Source: Pseudomonas mangiferae (lineage in GTDB: Bacteria > Pseudomonadota > Gammaproteobacteria > Pseudomonadales > Pseudomonadaceae). Taken from it: DNA of 64,000 nt. Location: NCBI RefSeq assembly GCF_007109405.1, contig NZ_VJOY01000007.1, forward strand, positions 124,001-188,000, in the 5' to 3' direction. A model generated the notes under the pieces. The model was not told the DNA's origin. It made no database searches and saw nothing but the letters and a program-made list of their open reading frames with translations. Positions 7,399-16,651 of this stretch are shown here, piece after piece. Numbering within the stretch: position 1 is the first letter of the stretch; every line of letters starts with the position of its first letter. Position numbers and translations under genes: made by a program.

Positions 7399-9423
7399 TC
7401 AGGTGCGGCGGTCGCGCACGTAGGCGTTGAACGCCACGCAGATCAGCACGAAGACGATCAGCCCCAGCCACTCGGCGGTGCCCTCGAAGCCCGCGCCCAC
7501 CAGGGCCAGCGGAGCGTCCTTGCCGGTGGTGCCGATCAGCGCCGCCAGCAGGATGCCCATCAGGCTCTCGCCGACGATCAGCCCCGAGGCCAGCAGCACG
7601 CCGCGCCGGCGCGGTTCCTCGGCATAGGCGTCGAAGTCGGCGCCTGCCGCCGCGGCGCGCCGCTTGAGGCGGTTCTCCACCAGCCAGGACAGCAGCGCGC
7701 CCACCACCAGGGTCATGCCGATGGTGGGCGGCAGGTAGATGCCCAGGCCCACGGCCAGCACCGGCAGGCTGGCCTTGCCGGTACGACGCAGCATCACGTC
7801 CACCAGGATCAGCGCGATCCCCAGCACCACGCCGATGAGGATCATGTTCCAGTTCAGGGCGTCGCGGAAAATGCCGCTGGCGATGGCGGTCATCAGGGTC
7901 GCCTGGGGCGCCGCCAGGGCCTGCTGCGGGTCCATGCCGGGCCGGGGCAGGGCGCCGACGAAGCCATAGGCGTTGTACAGCAGGTCGAGCACCGGCGGGA
8001 TTACCAGGGCGCCCACCAGGCAGCCGACGATCAGCGCCACCTGCTGGCGCCAGGGAGTGGCGCCCACCAGGTAGCCGGTCTTCAAGTCCTGCAGGTTGTC
8101 GTTGGAGATGGCCGCGATGGCCAGCACCACCGCGGTGGTGAACAGCGCCAGGGCGATGGCCAGCTTGCCACCGGTACGCTGCAGGAACTCACCCTCCACG
8201 CTGCCCATGGCGAGGATCAGCAGGGAGACCAGGATCACCGCGATGATGCCGATGCCGGAGATCGGGCTGCTGGACGAACCCACCAGGCCGGCCATGTAGC
8301 CGCAGGCGGCGGCGATCAGGAAGCCGAAGATGAAGGCGAACACCACGCAGCCGCCCACCAGGCCCCAGAAGGCGAAGCCGGACAGGTCCGGCGCGGCGCT
8401 GTGGAGGAACTGGGCGAACACGCCGAACAGCGCCAGCAGCAGCAGGCCGGCGATGCCGAGGATGGCCTTGGCCGGCAGGTCGCGCTCGGTGCGCAGCTCG
8501 CTGGCCGGGCTGTCGCCGCGCACCGCCCGCAGGGAAATCCACACCCCTTCCACCATGGGCTTGAACAGCGTGGCCAGGGTCCACAGGGCGGCGACGCCGA
8601 TGGTGCCGGCGCCGAGGAAGCGCACCTGGCTGCTCCACAGCGAGGTGGCCAGGGCGCTGAGGGACTGGCCGTCCTGCAGGGTGCTGTTGACGGTCAGCAG
8701 CGGCACCGCCACGCCCCAGCAGATCAGCACGCCGACCAGGATCGCGACGCCGGCGGTGATGCCCATCATGTAGCCGGCGCCCACCAGGGCCAGGGAGAAG
8801 CCGGTGCTGAAGCGGAAGGCCGCCTGGCCGGCGTTGACCCACAGGCTGATACTCTCGCTGAGCACCCGGAAGCCGCTGCTGCAGAGGCTGAACGCGGCGG
8901 CGATCACCCCGCCGGTGACGATGTCGCGCATGCCCGGGCCGTTGCCCGTGGTGGCCGGCGCGCCGTCCTCGCCGCTGCCGACCCGGAGGATTTCCGCCGC
9001 GGCGACGCCTTCGGGGTAGGGCAGGGCGCTCTGCACCACCATGACCCGGCGCAGCGGGATGGTGTAGAGCACGCCGAGGATGCCGCCGATGGCGCAGATC
9101 GCGGCGGTCTGCCAGAACGGGAAGCCGGCCCAGTAGCCGATCAGCAGCAGGCCCGGGAGGATGAAGATGATCGACGACAGGGTGCCGGCCGCCGAGGCCT
9201 GGGTTTGCACCATGTTGTTCTCGAGGATGTTGGAGCCGGAGAAGTAGCGCAGCACCGCCATGGAGATCACCGCGGCGGGGATCGACGAGGCGAAGGTCAG
9301 GCCGACCTTGAGGCCCAGGTAGACGTTGGACGCGGTGAAGACCACGGTGATCAGCGCGCCGAGGATCAACCCGCGCAGGGTCAGCTCGGCAAGACTTCGT
9401 TCGGCGGGTACAGCGTTCAGCAT
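7399..9423 (-). CDS. OPT-family oligopeptide (or metal-chelate) transporter
   Basis: A 674-residue inner-membrane protein with about 14-16 hydrophobic segments, of the OPT/YSL superfamily. The start shows the family's TLRGLILGALITVVFTASNVYLG block, written here only in part: residues about 12-20 are followed by a first membrane helix, then YLGLKVGLTF and SSIPAAVISM. Later blocks include ENNMVQTQASAAG. ATG 9423 has AAGGAGAG a few bases upstream. Bacterial OPT proteins import peptides or peptide-like metal chelates by proton coupling; the substrate here is unknown. It is a single-gene unit converging on the trans-sulfuration gene. Confidence 0.85.
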   Translation of the reverse strand: MLNAVPAERSLAELTLRGLILGALITVVFTASNVYLGLKVGLTFASSIPAAVISMAVLRYFSGSNILENNMVQTQASAAGTLSSIIFILPGLLLIGYWAGFPFWQTAAICAIGGILGVLYTIPLRRVMVVQSALPYPEGVAAAEILRVGSGEDGAPATTGNGPGMRDIVTGGVIAAAFSLCSSGFRVLSESISLWVNAGQAAFRFSTGFSLALVGAGYMMGITAGVAILVGVLICWGVAVPLLTVNSTLQDGQSLSALATSLWSSQVRFLGAGTIGVAALWTLATLFKPMVEGVWISLRAVRGDSPASELRTERDLPAKAILGIAGLLLLALFGVFAQFLHSAAPDLSGFAFWGLVGGCVVFAFIFGFLIAAACGYMAGLVGSSSSPISGIGIIAVILVSLLILAMGSVEGEFLQRTGGKLAIALALFTTAVVLAIAAISNDNLQDLKTGYLVGATPWRQQVALIVGCLVGALVIPPVLDLLYNAYGFVGALPRPGMDPQQALAAPQATLMTAIASGIFRDALNWNMILIGVVLGIALILVDVMLRRTGKASLPVLAVGLGIYLPPTIGMTLVVGALLSWLVENRLKRRAAAAGADFDAYAEEPRRRGVLLASGLIVGESLMGILLAALIGTTGKDAPLALVGAGFEGTAEWLGLIVFVLICVAFNAYVRDRRT

Positions 9424-9824
9424 GGGGGCTCTCCTTGCGGTGCAGCACCTGCGGCGAGGCGGGGCGGCCGGCAGGATCGGTGGACGGGTGATGCGATCGG
9501 CGGGATGCGGATGGCACGGGGGACGGCGGACGCCGTTTCGAGCACGCGAGCATAGCGGCCGCCGCGCGGTCTGGATATCCACGCAGGCGACGTCGACTTC
9601 CGCGATATGGACGCGAACCTGTGCCGAAGCCGCATCCTGACCGAGGCCCGCGCCCGGTCCGTGGCATGACGCCACAGCCAGGCCGTCAGAGGGGGGTGGG
9701 GTGAAAGGGGCCATCGCGTCCAGCAAGGGCCGGGCAGCGCGTCCTGCCGGGGCGCTTGCAGGAAAGCGCCGGTCACGGCGACCGGCGCGCGGGTCTCGCG
9801 GTGTTCGCCCGAAGGCGCCGGTTC
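9424..9824. other. Intergenic region between the OPT gene and tauD
   Basis: About 400 bases. The frames that cross it have arginine-rich, low-complexity translations without family resemblance, so I see no gene. It should hold the OPT promoter and the end of the tau transcript; no clear terminator hairpin with a T-run is visible. Confidence 0.5.
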
Positions 9825-10658
9825 TCAGGCCGGTACGTCGCCGAGGATGGTGGCGCGGTGCATGACCCGCCGGTGCGGGCGGTAGTCGTCCACCGCGTAG
9901 TGCTGGGTGATGCGGTTGTCCCAGAAGGCCAGGTCGTGGGCCCGCCAGCGCCAGCGCACGGTGAATTCCGGGCGGCTGGCGTGGGCGAAGAGGAAGCGCA
10001 GCAGGGCGTCGCTCTCCGCCGCCGACAGCTGCTCGATGCGGGTGGTGAAACCGTCGTTGACGAACAGCCCCTTGCGCCCGGTGACCGGGTGGGTGCGCAC
10101 CACCGGGTGGGCCCGGGGCGGGTGGTCCCGTTGCGCCTGCTCGTAGCGGGCCAGGGCCTCCGGGGTGTTGCCGAAGCGCTCGCGGGGAAACGAGCGGGTC
10201 AGGTCGTGGATCGCGGTGAGGCCGTCCAGCATCGCCCGCAGCGGTGCCGAAAGGGCCTCGTAGGCGGCGCTGCTGCTGGCCCACAGGGTATCCCCGCCGT
10301 GATCCGGCACCTCCCGGGCGCTGAGCACCGCGCCCAGGGCCGGGGTTTCCAGGAAGGTCACGTCGGTGTGCCAGATGGCGTTGTCGCGCACGTCGGTGAC
10401 CGCGGTGTCCAGCACCAGGATTTCCGGCTGCTCCGCCACGTGGGGGTAGATTGGGTGCACGTGCAGGTCGCCGAAGCGCCGGGCGAAGCGTGCCTGCTGC
10501 TCCGGGGTGAGGGGCTGGTCGCGGAAGAACAGCACCTGGTGATCCAGCAGGGCGCGCTCCAGCGCCTGGTACTGCGTGTCCGCCAGGATGCGGGTCAGGT
10601 CCACACCCTCGACGAGGGCGCCGAGGGCAGGGGTCAGGGGCGTGATCTGCAGGGTCAT
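9825..10658 (-). CDS. tauD: Taurine dioxygenase TauD
   Basis: A 277-residue Fe(II)/2-oxoglutarate dioxygenase that releases sulfite from taurine (2-aminoethanesulfonate). The metal triad is clear: His97 and Asp99 in WHTDVTF, and distal His253 in [12 protein letters not shown]. The 2-oxoglutarate-binding arginine is probably Arg268 in MHRATILGD. Length and spacing match E. coli TauD (283 residues). It is the last gene of tauABCD, 36 bases after tauC. The product acts in the cytoplasm under sulfate starvation in known systems. Related alkylsulfonate dioxygenases remain possible, but the transporter genes favour taurine. Confidence 0.92.
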   Translation of the reverse strand: MTLQITPLTPALGALVEGVDLTRILADTQYQALERALLDHQVLFFRDQPLTPEQQARFARRFGDLHVHPIYPHVAEQPEILVLDTAVTDVRDNAIWHTDVTFLETPALGAVLSAREVPDHGGDTLWASSSAAYEALSAPLRAMLDGLTAIHDLTRSFPRERFGNTPEALARYEQAQRDHPPRAHPVVRTHPVTGRKGLFVNDGFTTRIEQLSAAESDALLRFLFAHASRPEFTVRWRWRAHDLAFWDNRITQHYAVDDYRPHRRVMHRATILGDVPA

Positions 10659-10694
10659 GTCGGGAGTCCTGAAGGGGGCCGCGGGGTCGGAGGG

Positions 10695-11528
10695 TTACTG
10701 GCCCTGGCCGTGCCAGGGCACCAGCCGGCGCTGCAGGGCGCGCAGGCCGAGTTCGAGGGCGAAGGCCACCAGGGCGATGATCAGAATGCCCAGCACCACC
10801 ACGTCGGTGACCAGGAACTGCGCCGCCGACTGCACCATGAAGCCCAGGCCGCGGGTGGCGGCCACCAGCTCGGCGGCCACCAGGGTCGACCAGCCGACCC
10901 CCAGGCCGATACGGATGCCGGTGAGGATATCCGGCAGGGCGCTGGGCAGGATCACGTGGCGCAGCAGCTGGGTGCGCCGGGCGCCCAGGGACTGGGCCGC
11001 CCGCAGGCGTGCCGGGTCGACGTTGCGCACCCCGTTGGCGGTGGCGATGGCGATGGGGGCGAAGATCGCCAGGTAGATCAGCAGCACCTTGGACAGCTCG
11101 CCAATGCCGCACCAGATGACGATCAGCGGCAGGTAGGCCAGCGGCGGGATCGGCCGGTAGAACTCGATCAGCGGATCGAGGACACCCCGGGCGATGCGGT
11201 TGCGGCCGATGGCCAGGCCCACCGGGATCGCCGTCGCCAGCGCCGCCAGCAGGCCCAGGGCGATGCGGCCGAGGCTGGCGCCGATGTGCTGCCAGAGGCT
11301 GGCGTCCAGGTAGCCCTCGCGGCTCAGTTGCCAGAGCTTGCCCAGCACGGCGCCGGGCGACGGCAGGAACAGCGGCTCGATCAGGCCGAGGGCGGTGACT
11401 GCCCACCAGACCAGCAGCAGGGTGCCGAGGGTGGCGGCCCCCAGCAGGCCGAGGCTGGCGGGGCGCCGGGTACGCCGGCGGGTGGTTTCGGCGAGGGCGG
11501 GCGTGGTCAGGGTGGCGTCGAGGCTCAT
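10695..11528 (-). CDS. tauC: Taurine ABC transporter permease TauC
   Basis: A 277-residue permease with about six membrane helices. The binding-protein-dependent transport EAA loop is visible as [20 protein letters not shown]. The start overlaps the tauB stop by four bases (ATGA, 11525-11528), indicating translational coupling. It forms the membrane channel with TauB and TauA. SsuC (alkanesulfonate) permeases are close relatives; the neighbouring tauD and TauA type support the taurine assignment. Confidence 0.9.
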   Translation of the reverse strand: MSLDATLTTPALAETTRRRTRRPASLGLLGAATLGTLLLVWWAVTALGLIEPLFLPSPGAVLGKLWQLSREGYLDASLWQHIGASLGRIALGLLAALATAIPVGLAIGRNRIARGVLDPLIEFYRPIPPLAYLPLIVIWCGIGELSKVLLIYLAIFAPIAIATANGVRNVDPARLRAAQSLGARRTQLLRHVILPSALPDILTGIRIGLGVGWSTLVAAELVAATRGLGFMVQSAAQFLVTDVVVLGILIIALVAFALELGLRALQRRLVPWHGQGQ

Positions 11529-12310
11529 GCCGGGCTCCTCTGCTGGCGTTCGGCGAAGACCCGCGCCAGCACGTGCTCGCGGGCCTCGATGAACAGCGGG
11601 TCGGACTTGATCGACCGGACGCTCTCGCCGGCGCCGTGGCGGCGGCCGAAGTCCAGGCTCAGGCGCTCGACGATGCGCCCGGGCGCGGGCGCCAGGAGGA
11701 TCAGGTCGGTGGCGAGGAAGACCGCTTCCTCGATGTCGTGGGTGATCAGGAACACCGGCTTGGCGGCGCGCTGCCAGACCTGCAGGAGCAGCGCCTGCAT
11801 CTGCTCGCGGGTGAAGGCGTCGAGGGCGCCGAACGGTTCGTCCAGCAACAGCAGGCGCGGGTCGGCGGCCAGGGCACGGGCGATGCCGACCCGCTGCTTC
11901 TGGCCACCGGAGAGCTGCCAGACGCGGCGCGTGGCGAAATCGGCGAGCCCCACCAGGGCCAGCAGCTCACGGGCCCGGGCCTCCCGCTGCAGGCGCGGCA
12001 CCCCGGCCAGCTGCAGACCGAAAGCGACGTTGTCCAGCACGTCCTGCCAGGGCAGCAGGGCGTCGTCCTGGAACACCACGCCGCGCTCGGCGGACGGCCC
12101 CTCCACCGTCGCGCCATCGAGGCTGATGCGCCCGGCGCTGGGGGCGACGAAGCCGGCGATCAGGTTGAGCAGGGTGGTCTTGCCGCTGCCCGACGGCCCC
12201 AGAGCCACCAGCAGCTGGCCCGGCCCCAGGTCGAACGAGAGGTCCGCCAGGACCGGTTCCTGCTGGCCGGGGTAGGTGGCGCTCACCCGATGCAGTTGCA
12301 GAAGGGCCAT
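11525..12310 (-). CDS. tauB: Taurine ABC transporter ATP-binding protein TauB
   Basis: A 261-residue ABC ATPase. Walker A is GPSGSGKTT (38-46), the Q-loop lies in FQDDALLPW, the signature is LSGGQKQR, Walker B is LLLLDEP, and the switch histidine is in ITHDIEEA. It powers taurine import with TauC and TauA. ATG 12310 is 26 bases after tauA; the frame remains open far upstream only because tauA is read in another frame there. The stop overlaps the tauC start. Confidence 0.92.
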   Translation of the reverse strand: MALLQLHRVSATYPGQQEPVLADLSFDLGPGQLLVALGPSGSGKTTLLNLIAGFVAPSAGRISLDGATVEGPSAERGVVFQDDALLPWQDVLDNVAFGLQLAGVPRLQREARARELLALVGLADFATRRVWQLSGGQKQRVGIARALAADPRLLLLDEPFGALDAFTREQMQALLLQVWQRAAKPVFLITHDIEEAVFLATDLILLAPAPGRIVERLSLDFGRRHGAGESVRSIKSDPLFIEAREHVLARVFAERQQRSPA

Positions 12311-12336
12311 GTGCTGCGCTCCTCGCCGGTCGCCGC

Positions 12337-13317
12337 TCAGCGCGGCAGGAACCGGCTGCTGACGTAGGCGGAATAGTCGTCGCGGACGCTGTCCACCTTG
12401 CCTTGTTCCTTGAGGAAGGCGGCGGTTGCGGCGATGTCGCGGGCGGTCTCGCCGTCCAGCAGCGGCTTCTGCGCGGCGGCTTCCGGGAAGGCCGAGCCGG
12501 CCAGCAGGGCCGGCACGTCCTTGACGTCGGAGCCGGTCAGCCGGGCGATCTTCGCGGCGTTCTCGGAGCCTTCGCCCCAGGCCGAGGGGTTGGCGTTGTA
12601 GTCGGCGAAGGCCTGCAGGCTGACCTTGGCGAACTGCGCCACCACCTCGGGATGCTGCTCGGCGAAATCCTTGCGCGCCACCCAGACCTCGAAGGTCGGC
12701 GCGCCCCACTGGCCCACCTCGGCGGCATCGGTGAGCACCTTGCCGGTCTTCTGGATCTCGCCCAGGGCCGGCGACCAGACGAACGCGCCGTCGATGTCGC
12801 CACGCTTCCAGGCGGCGGCGATCTCCGCCGGGTTGAGGTTCACCACCTTCACCTGGCCGGGCGCGATGCCCCAGTGCTTGAGGGCGCCCAGCAGGCTGTA
12901 GTGGGAGGTGGAGACGAACGGCGTGGCGAGGGTCTTGCCGCGCAGGTCCTCGGGTTTGTCGATGCCGCTGCCGGTGCGCACCACTAGCGCTTCGGCCGAA
13001 TGGATCTGCGCGGAGACGATGAAGGCGACGAGGGGCAGGCCCCGGGATGCCGCCGCGGCCAGGGGGCTGGAGCCGAGGTTGCCGATCTGCACGTCGCCCG
13101 AGGCGATGGCGGTGAGCACCTCCGGCCCGCTGTTGAAGCGGCGCCAGTCCAGCGGCTGGCCGATGGCCTTCTCGTAGGCGCCGTCCGCCTGGGGCACCTT
13201 GGTGGGGTCGATGCCGGTCTGGTAGCCGATGGTGATGTCGGCGGCCTGGGCGACACCGCCCAGCACGGCCAGGGACAGGGCCGCCAGCAGGCGGCGGGGG
13301 AATGCGAACGGGATCAT
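12337..13317 (-). CDS. tauA: Taurine-binding periplasmic protein TauA
   Basis: A 326-residue SsuA/TauA-type binding protein with a signal peptide cleaved near VAQA-ADI (about residue 25). Typical blocks are [32 protein letters not shown] and [23 protein letters not shown] 13317 is preceded by GAGGAG; a longer frame to 13350 lacks a better start. It is the first gene of tauABCD and delivers taurine to TauBC. The AT-rich island at 13426-13466 is its likely control region. Confidence 0.92.
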   Translation of the reverse strand: MIPFAFPRRLLAALSLAVLGGVAQAADITIGYQTGIDPTKVPQADGAYEKAIGQPLDWRRFNSGPEVLTAIASGDVQIGNLGSSPLAAAASRGLPLVAFIVSAQIHSAEALVVRTGSGIDKPEDLRGKTLATPFVSTSHYSLLGALKHWGIAPGQVKVVNLNPAEIAAAWKRGDIDGAFVWSPALGEIQKTGKVLTDAAEVGQWGAPTFEVWVARKDFAEQHPEVVAQFAKVSLQAFADYNANPSAWGEGSENAAKIARLTGSDVKDVPALLAGSAFPEAAAQKPLLDGETARDIAATAAFLKEQGKVDSVRDDYSAYVSSRFLPR

Positions 13318-13659
13318 GACGGGCTCCTCGCCGGACAGTCGTGCCGGCAACGGAGCGTGACCGGACCACGGAAAAGGAAAACGAGACTGCGATCCGGTGG
13401 TCCGGTGAGGAGAAGCTAAACGATCTAAAAATTCTGAAATAAATACTTATTTGGAATTAGCTTAGGCAGCCGTGTTCGCCCGGTTCGGGTGATGGAAGGG
13501 CCGGCTGTGGCGCGGCGTGGCGGCTTGCGAGTCAGGGACATCCGGGAAGCCGCTCGGTAGACGGGTAGCGCCATTGGCGAAGGGGCGCGGCGCGGCCCAT
13601 TGCAAGGCTGGAAGAGGACGCCGAGACTGGCCCTTCCTTCCGTGTCAGGAGCGATACAC
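13318..13659. other. Intergenic region upstream of tauA
   Basis: Divergent spacer between tauA and the DUF4124 gene. Apart from the AT-rich control element at 13426-13466, no gene or RNA was recognised. Confidence 0.6.
13426..13466 (-). promoter_or_regulatory. AT-rich putative sulfur-response control region upstream of tauA
   Basis: Contains AAATACTTAT (13441-13450) and GAATTAGCTTA (13454-13464), exact matches to words upstream of metQ and of the 2796 hydrolase respectively. AAATA-CT-TATTT is a short palindrome. It lies about 110-140 bases before tauA, a plausible activator position. No -24/-12 element was found here. Confidence 0.55.
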
Positions 13660-14100
13660 ATGGACGCCCGTTGGTTGTGCCCCCTCGCCTTGCTGCTGGC
13701 GGGACCCCTCCAGGCCGCCAGCGTGCTCAAGTGCGTCGATGCCACCGGCAACGTCACCTTCACCCAGAAGGTCTGCCCCGGCGGCTACCGGCTGGAGCGC
13801 CAGCTCGAGGTGGTCAACGAAGCGCCCCGGGGCAGCGGCGCGCCAGTGCTCATGGCCGAGCCTCCGCCCCCTGCGCCGATCCAGGCACCGGCTCCGGTAG
13901 TAGTCGCGCCACCCCGTTCGGTCGCCCCGCCGCCCCTGCCGCCGCCCCGGGATTCGTCCTACATCCGCTCCCCGGACCTGCCCTACTACCCGCCGGCCTG
14001 GCCCTCCGCCCCGATGTGGCACCACCGCCCGCCGCCACCTCCGAAGGAGCCGCCACCGCCGCCCCCGCCGGCGATCCGGGGGATGCCAACGCGGGATTGA
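13660..14100 (+). CDS. DUF4124 protein with proline-rich tail
   Basis: A 146-residue secreted protein. A signal peptide (about 1-19, ending LQAA) is followed by a DUF4124-like segment (VLKCVDATGNVTFTQKVCP), a motif in which a residue pair such as YKWVDAxGxVxYT normally appears. The rest is strongly proline-rich (about 68-146, with runs of P), likely unstructured and periplasmic. Function is unknown. It is divergent from tauA and convergent with the DUF3828 gene; no shared role is evident. Confidence 0.7.
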   Translation: MDARWLCPLALLLAGPLQAASVLKCVDATGNVTFTQKVCPGGYRLERQLEVVNEAPRGSGAPVLMAEPPPPAPIQAPAPVVVAPPRSVAPPPLPPPRDSSYIRSPDLPYYPPAWPSAPMWHHRPPPPPKEPPPPPPPAIRGMPTRD

Positions 14101-14111
14101 GCGACGAAGGG

Positions 14112-14594
14112 CTAATCGGGCTGGGCAACGCAGGGGTCGTCCTGCGTTTCGGCGTTGTCCGCACAGAGGCGTTGCACACGTTGAATCTTCCAGCCGTCCG
14201 TTTCATGGCGCATCTGGACGGACAGACGGTGTTGGCTCTCGGGGGTGGTACCCAAAGTAATGGAAAGCGTGGCCACATCGCCGTCCTGCTTGGCGGGGGT
14301 CGATGCGATATTGCCTGGCCAATCTTCGAGATAGTCCTGGGCCTTCAGGAAATAGTCCGATCCCGCGTCATCCATGCGCATGTCTTTCCTGAGCGCCTTG
14401 AACCGTGAGGCCGAGACATAGGCCGACAGGGTTTTCCGGTCCCTGCCAGGTTCCTGATTGGACTCCAGCGATTTCAAGTACCAACGATAAAACGCCACGG
14501 CCCTTGTCTCGGGTTCCGCCGGGCCGGCGAAGGTCGAACCGGGGCCGAGCAGCAACGCGAGCAGGAGCGCAAAAGAGGGAATTCGCTTGGGCAT
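14112..14594 (-). CDS. DUF3828-family secreted protein
   Basis: A 160-residue protein with a signal peptide (about 1-23, ending TFAG). The mature part starts with the AFYRWYLKSL block and includes DYFLKAQDYLEDW, both typical of DUF3828 proteins; the C-terminal sheet region carries GWKIQRV. Function is unknown. No lipobox is visible. Base composition is lower in GC than most of the window, as in the following gap, hinting at foreign or less adapted DNA. Confidence 0.7.
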   Translation of the reverse strand: MPKRIPSFALLLALLLGPGSTFAGPAEPETRAVAFYRWYLKSLESNQEPGRDRKTLSAYVSASRFKALRKDMRMDDAGSDYFLKAQDYLEDWPGNIASTPAKQDGDVATLSITLGTTPESQHRLSVQMRHETDGWKIQRVQRLCADNAETQDDPCVAQPD

Positions 14595-15071
14595 GGGGGT
14601 CGAACCGTCCTTTTCAATTGTTCTGTTTGAGCGATCGGTAGAGGGCGAATCCGGTCCTTGCCCCGTAAGCGGGGTCGGGTAGAAGCCGTGCAGCTGCTTG
14701 AGTCAGCTACCCCGATACGCCCGTTGAACATCGCCCCTATGCCTGTCCTCGTGGCCAGGAATGCCTTGGATAATGACGATGTCGCCCACCACAGGGAAGG
14801 TCGAGCCGGCCCTTCTGGAGATGCCCGCAGCGAGCGGTCGGCGCCCGTGCGATCAAATGAAATTCGCCCGTGTGGCGGTACAAACAGAAGGGCGCATGGG
14901 GTGTGATACCTGCGAATCAAAGATGCGATGGATCTGCTCACGTCTTGCTTCACCCACGTCCCGGTTGTCGAGTTCGACCGAGGGCACAGCACGGGGCCCC
15001 GCGTGGCCGAAGGTGCTTGGGAGTCTGCACATCCCTTGCGAGGGATATGACCGTGGGAAAACACCAGGCAT
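14595..15071. other. Lower-GC gap without a recognisable gene next to tRNA-Phe
   Basis: About 475 bases with visibly lower GC than the flanks. Frames on both strands are open in places, for example minus-strand frames through 14853-15064, but none has a family resemblance, ribosome-binding site or typical codon use. It lies immediately downstream of tRNA-Phe, a common integration point, so it may be a decayed insertion. No integrase or att repeat of the tRNA end was seen. Confidence 0.4.
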
Positions 15072-15098
15072 AAAAAAACCGGCCCTTGGGCCGGTTCT
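15072..15098 (-). terminator. Terminator of the tRNA-Phe transcript
   Basis: On the minus strand, AACCGGCCC and GGGCCGGTT form a tight hairpin with a two-base loop followed by a T-run, about 30 bases after the tRNA 3' end. Confidence 0.85.
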
Positions 15099-15125
15099 TC
15101 GTATCCACCTGGGTGGACTATGTCT

Positions 15126-15201
15126 TGGTGCCCAGGGACGGAATCGAACCGCCGACACGGGGATTTTCAATCCCCTGCTCTACCAACTGAGCTACCTGGG
15201 C
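15126..15201 (-). tRNA. tRNA-Phe (anticodon GAA)
   Basis: A 76-base tRNA with the 3' CCA encoded. The acceptor stem pairs GCCCAGG with CCTGGGC, the D-arm is GCTCAGTTGGTAGAGC, the anticodon loop TTGAAAA is closed by GGGGA/TCCCC, and the T-loop is TTCGATT. The anticodon GAA reads UUU/UUC. It is followed by its own terminator. Confidence 0.97.
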
Positions 15202-15276
15202 AACGGGGCGCATTAAACGGATTTCGCGAGGGGGTGTCAAGCCGGACGCGAAAAAATTTTCAGGCTTTACGGACGT

Positions 15277-15549
15277 TTACGCGCTGGGCGGGACATAGCC
15301 GTCGGCCTGGGCGTAGGCCTCGCCAGACAGGAACTTGTCCATCTCGGCCTGGAGGAACTTGCGATCCTCGGCGTTCATCATGTTCAGCCGGCGCTCGTTG
15401 ATCAGCATGGTCTGGTGCGCCTGCCACTCGTCCCAAGCCTTCTTCGACACGTTGGCGTAGATGTCCTCGCCCTTGGCGCCCGGGTAGGGCGGGCGGTCGA
15501 GGCCCGGCAGGTCTTCGTGGTACTTGCGGCAGTGGACGGTGCGGCTCAT
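15277..15549 (-). CDS. yggX: Probable Fe(2+)-trafficking protein YggX
   Basis: A 90-residue cytoplasmic protein of the YggX family, with the conserved MSRTVHCRK start including Cys7, then [29 protein letters not shown] and [10 protein letters not shown]. Family members protect iron-sulfur clusters from oxidation and may move ferrous iron. It directly follows mutY (37 bases), an order also found in enterobacteria, where MutY itself carries an iron-sulfur cluster. Confidence 0.95.
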   Translation of the reverse strand: MSRTVHCRKYHEDLPGLDRPPYPGAKGEDIYANVSKKAWDEWQAHQTMLINERRLNMMNAEDRKFLQAEMDKFLSGEAYAQADGYVPPSA

Positions 15550-15586
15550 GGGGGTTCTCCTGCGGTGTCACGGGCATCGCCGGCGT

Positions 15587-16651
15587 TCAGGCCGGCTGTA
15601 CCGTCAATTCGGCTTCCGCGCGCTTGAGCAGTTTCTTCACCGGGGCTGCGAGGCCCAGGCGCGGCGGGGTGGCGAGGTTATACCAGAGCCAGTCGGCCTC
15701 GACCACGGCGGGCGCCTCGCCCTCGACCCGCACCAGCCAGGGCTCGATGGCCAGCTGGAAATGGCTGAAGGTGTGCACCAGGCCGGGTAGCGCGCGGCGT
15801 TCGCCCAAGGCCAGGCCGTGGCGCTGGGCGAGGGCGTCCAGCGCCTCCTGGCCGTCCAGCTCCGGCAGACTCCAGAGGCCGCCCCAGAGGCCGGTGGACG
15901 GGCGCCTGTAGAGCAGCACGGTGCCGTCTTCCCGCACCAGCAGGGGCATCAGCGTGCGTTTCTGCGGCAATTCCTTGCGCGGCTTCGGCCACGGGTATTC
16001 GGTCTCGCGGCCCAGCAGGTGGGCGCGGCAGCCGGCCTGCACCGGGCACAGCAGGCACAGCGGCCGGCTGCGGGTGCAGAGGGTGGCGCCAAGGTCCATC
16101 ATCGCCTGGGTGTAGTGGGCGACCCGCTGCGTCGGCGTCAGGCGTTCGGCGATGGCCCACAGCTGGCGGGCTACCTTGGGTTCCCCCGGGTAGCCCTCCT
16201 GGGCCACGTAGCGGGCCAGGACCCGCTTGACGTTGCCGTCGAGGATCGGTGCGCGCAGGCCCATGCCCAGGCTGGCGATGGCGCCGGCGGTGGAGCGGCC
16301 GATGCCGGGCAGCTCGGCGAGCCGGTCCACGTCCCGCGGGAATTCGCCGCCGAAGCGCTCCACCACCTCCTTCGCCGCCTTCTGCAGGTTGCGCGCGCGG
16401 CTGTAGTAGCCGAGCCCGGTCCACAGGTGCAGCACTTCGTCCTCCGGCGCGGCCGCCAGGGCCTCCACGGTGGGCAGCGCCTGCATGAAGCGGTCGAAGT
16501 AGCCGAGCACGGTGGCCACCTGGGTCTGCTGCAGCATCACCTCGGACACCCACACCCGGTAGGGGGTGACGGCCTGCTGCCAGGGCAGGTCCTTGCGCCC
16601 GTGGCGGTCGTACCAGTCGAGGACGGCGCTGGAGAACTGCTCGGGGCTCAT
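15587..16651 (-). CDS. mutY: Adenine DNA glycosylase MutY
   Basis: A 354-residue glycosylase that removes adenine mispaired with 8-oxoguanine. The catalytic Glu37 lies in [10 protein letters not shown], the HhH motif is [12 protein letters not shown] (113-124), Asp137 lies in [13 protein letters not shown], and the iron-sulfur cysteines are Cys191, Cys198, Cys201 and Cys207 (C-X6-C-X2-C-X5-C). The C-terminal NUDIX-like domain (about 230-345) recognises 8-oxoG. The start ATG overlaps the stop of the asmA-like gene by four bases, so the two are coupled. Confidence 0.97.
   Translation of the reverse strand: MSPEQFSSAVLDWYDRHGRKDLPWQQAVTPYRVWVSEVMLQQTQVATVLGYFDRFMQALPTVEALAAAPEDEVLHLWTGLGYYSRARNLQKAAKEVVERFGGEFPRDVDRLAELPGIGRSTAGAIASLGMGLRAPILDGNVKRVLARYVAQEGYPGEPKVARQLWAIAERLTPTQRVAHYTQAMMDLGATLCTRSRPLCLLCPVQAGCRAHLLGRETEYPWPKPRKELPQKRTLMPLLVREDGTVLLYRRPSTGLWGGLWSLPELDGQEALDALAQRHGLALGERRALPGLVHTFSHFQLAIEPWLVRVEGEAPAVVEADWLWYNLATPPRLGLAAPVKKLLKRAEAELTVQPA

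Noticed and set aside
6823..9555. A 910-residue open frame on the plus strand
   Set aside because: It runs antisense through the OPT transporter and in another frame of the PLP enzyme. Its translation is low-complexity (Q, G, H, R-rich) as expected from shadow reading of high-GC codons.
9424..11406. Upstream extension of the OPT frame up to 1335 residues
   Set aside because: The extension overlaps tauD and tauC in another frame; ATG 9423 with a good ribosome-binding site starts the conserved membrane protein.
14853..15170. Minus-strand frame running from the tRNA-Phe region into the low-GC gap
   Set aside because: It reads through the tRNA gene and its terminator, so it cannot be a real protein gene in this form.
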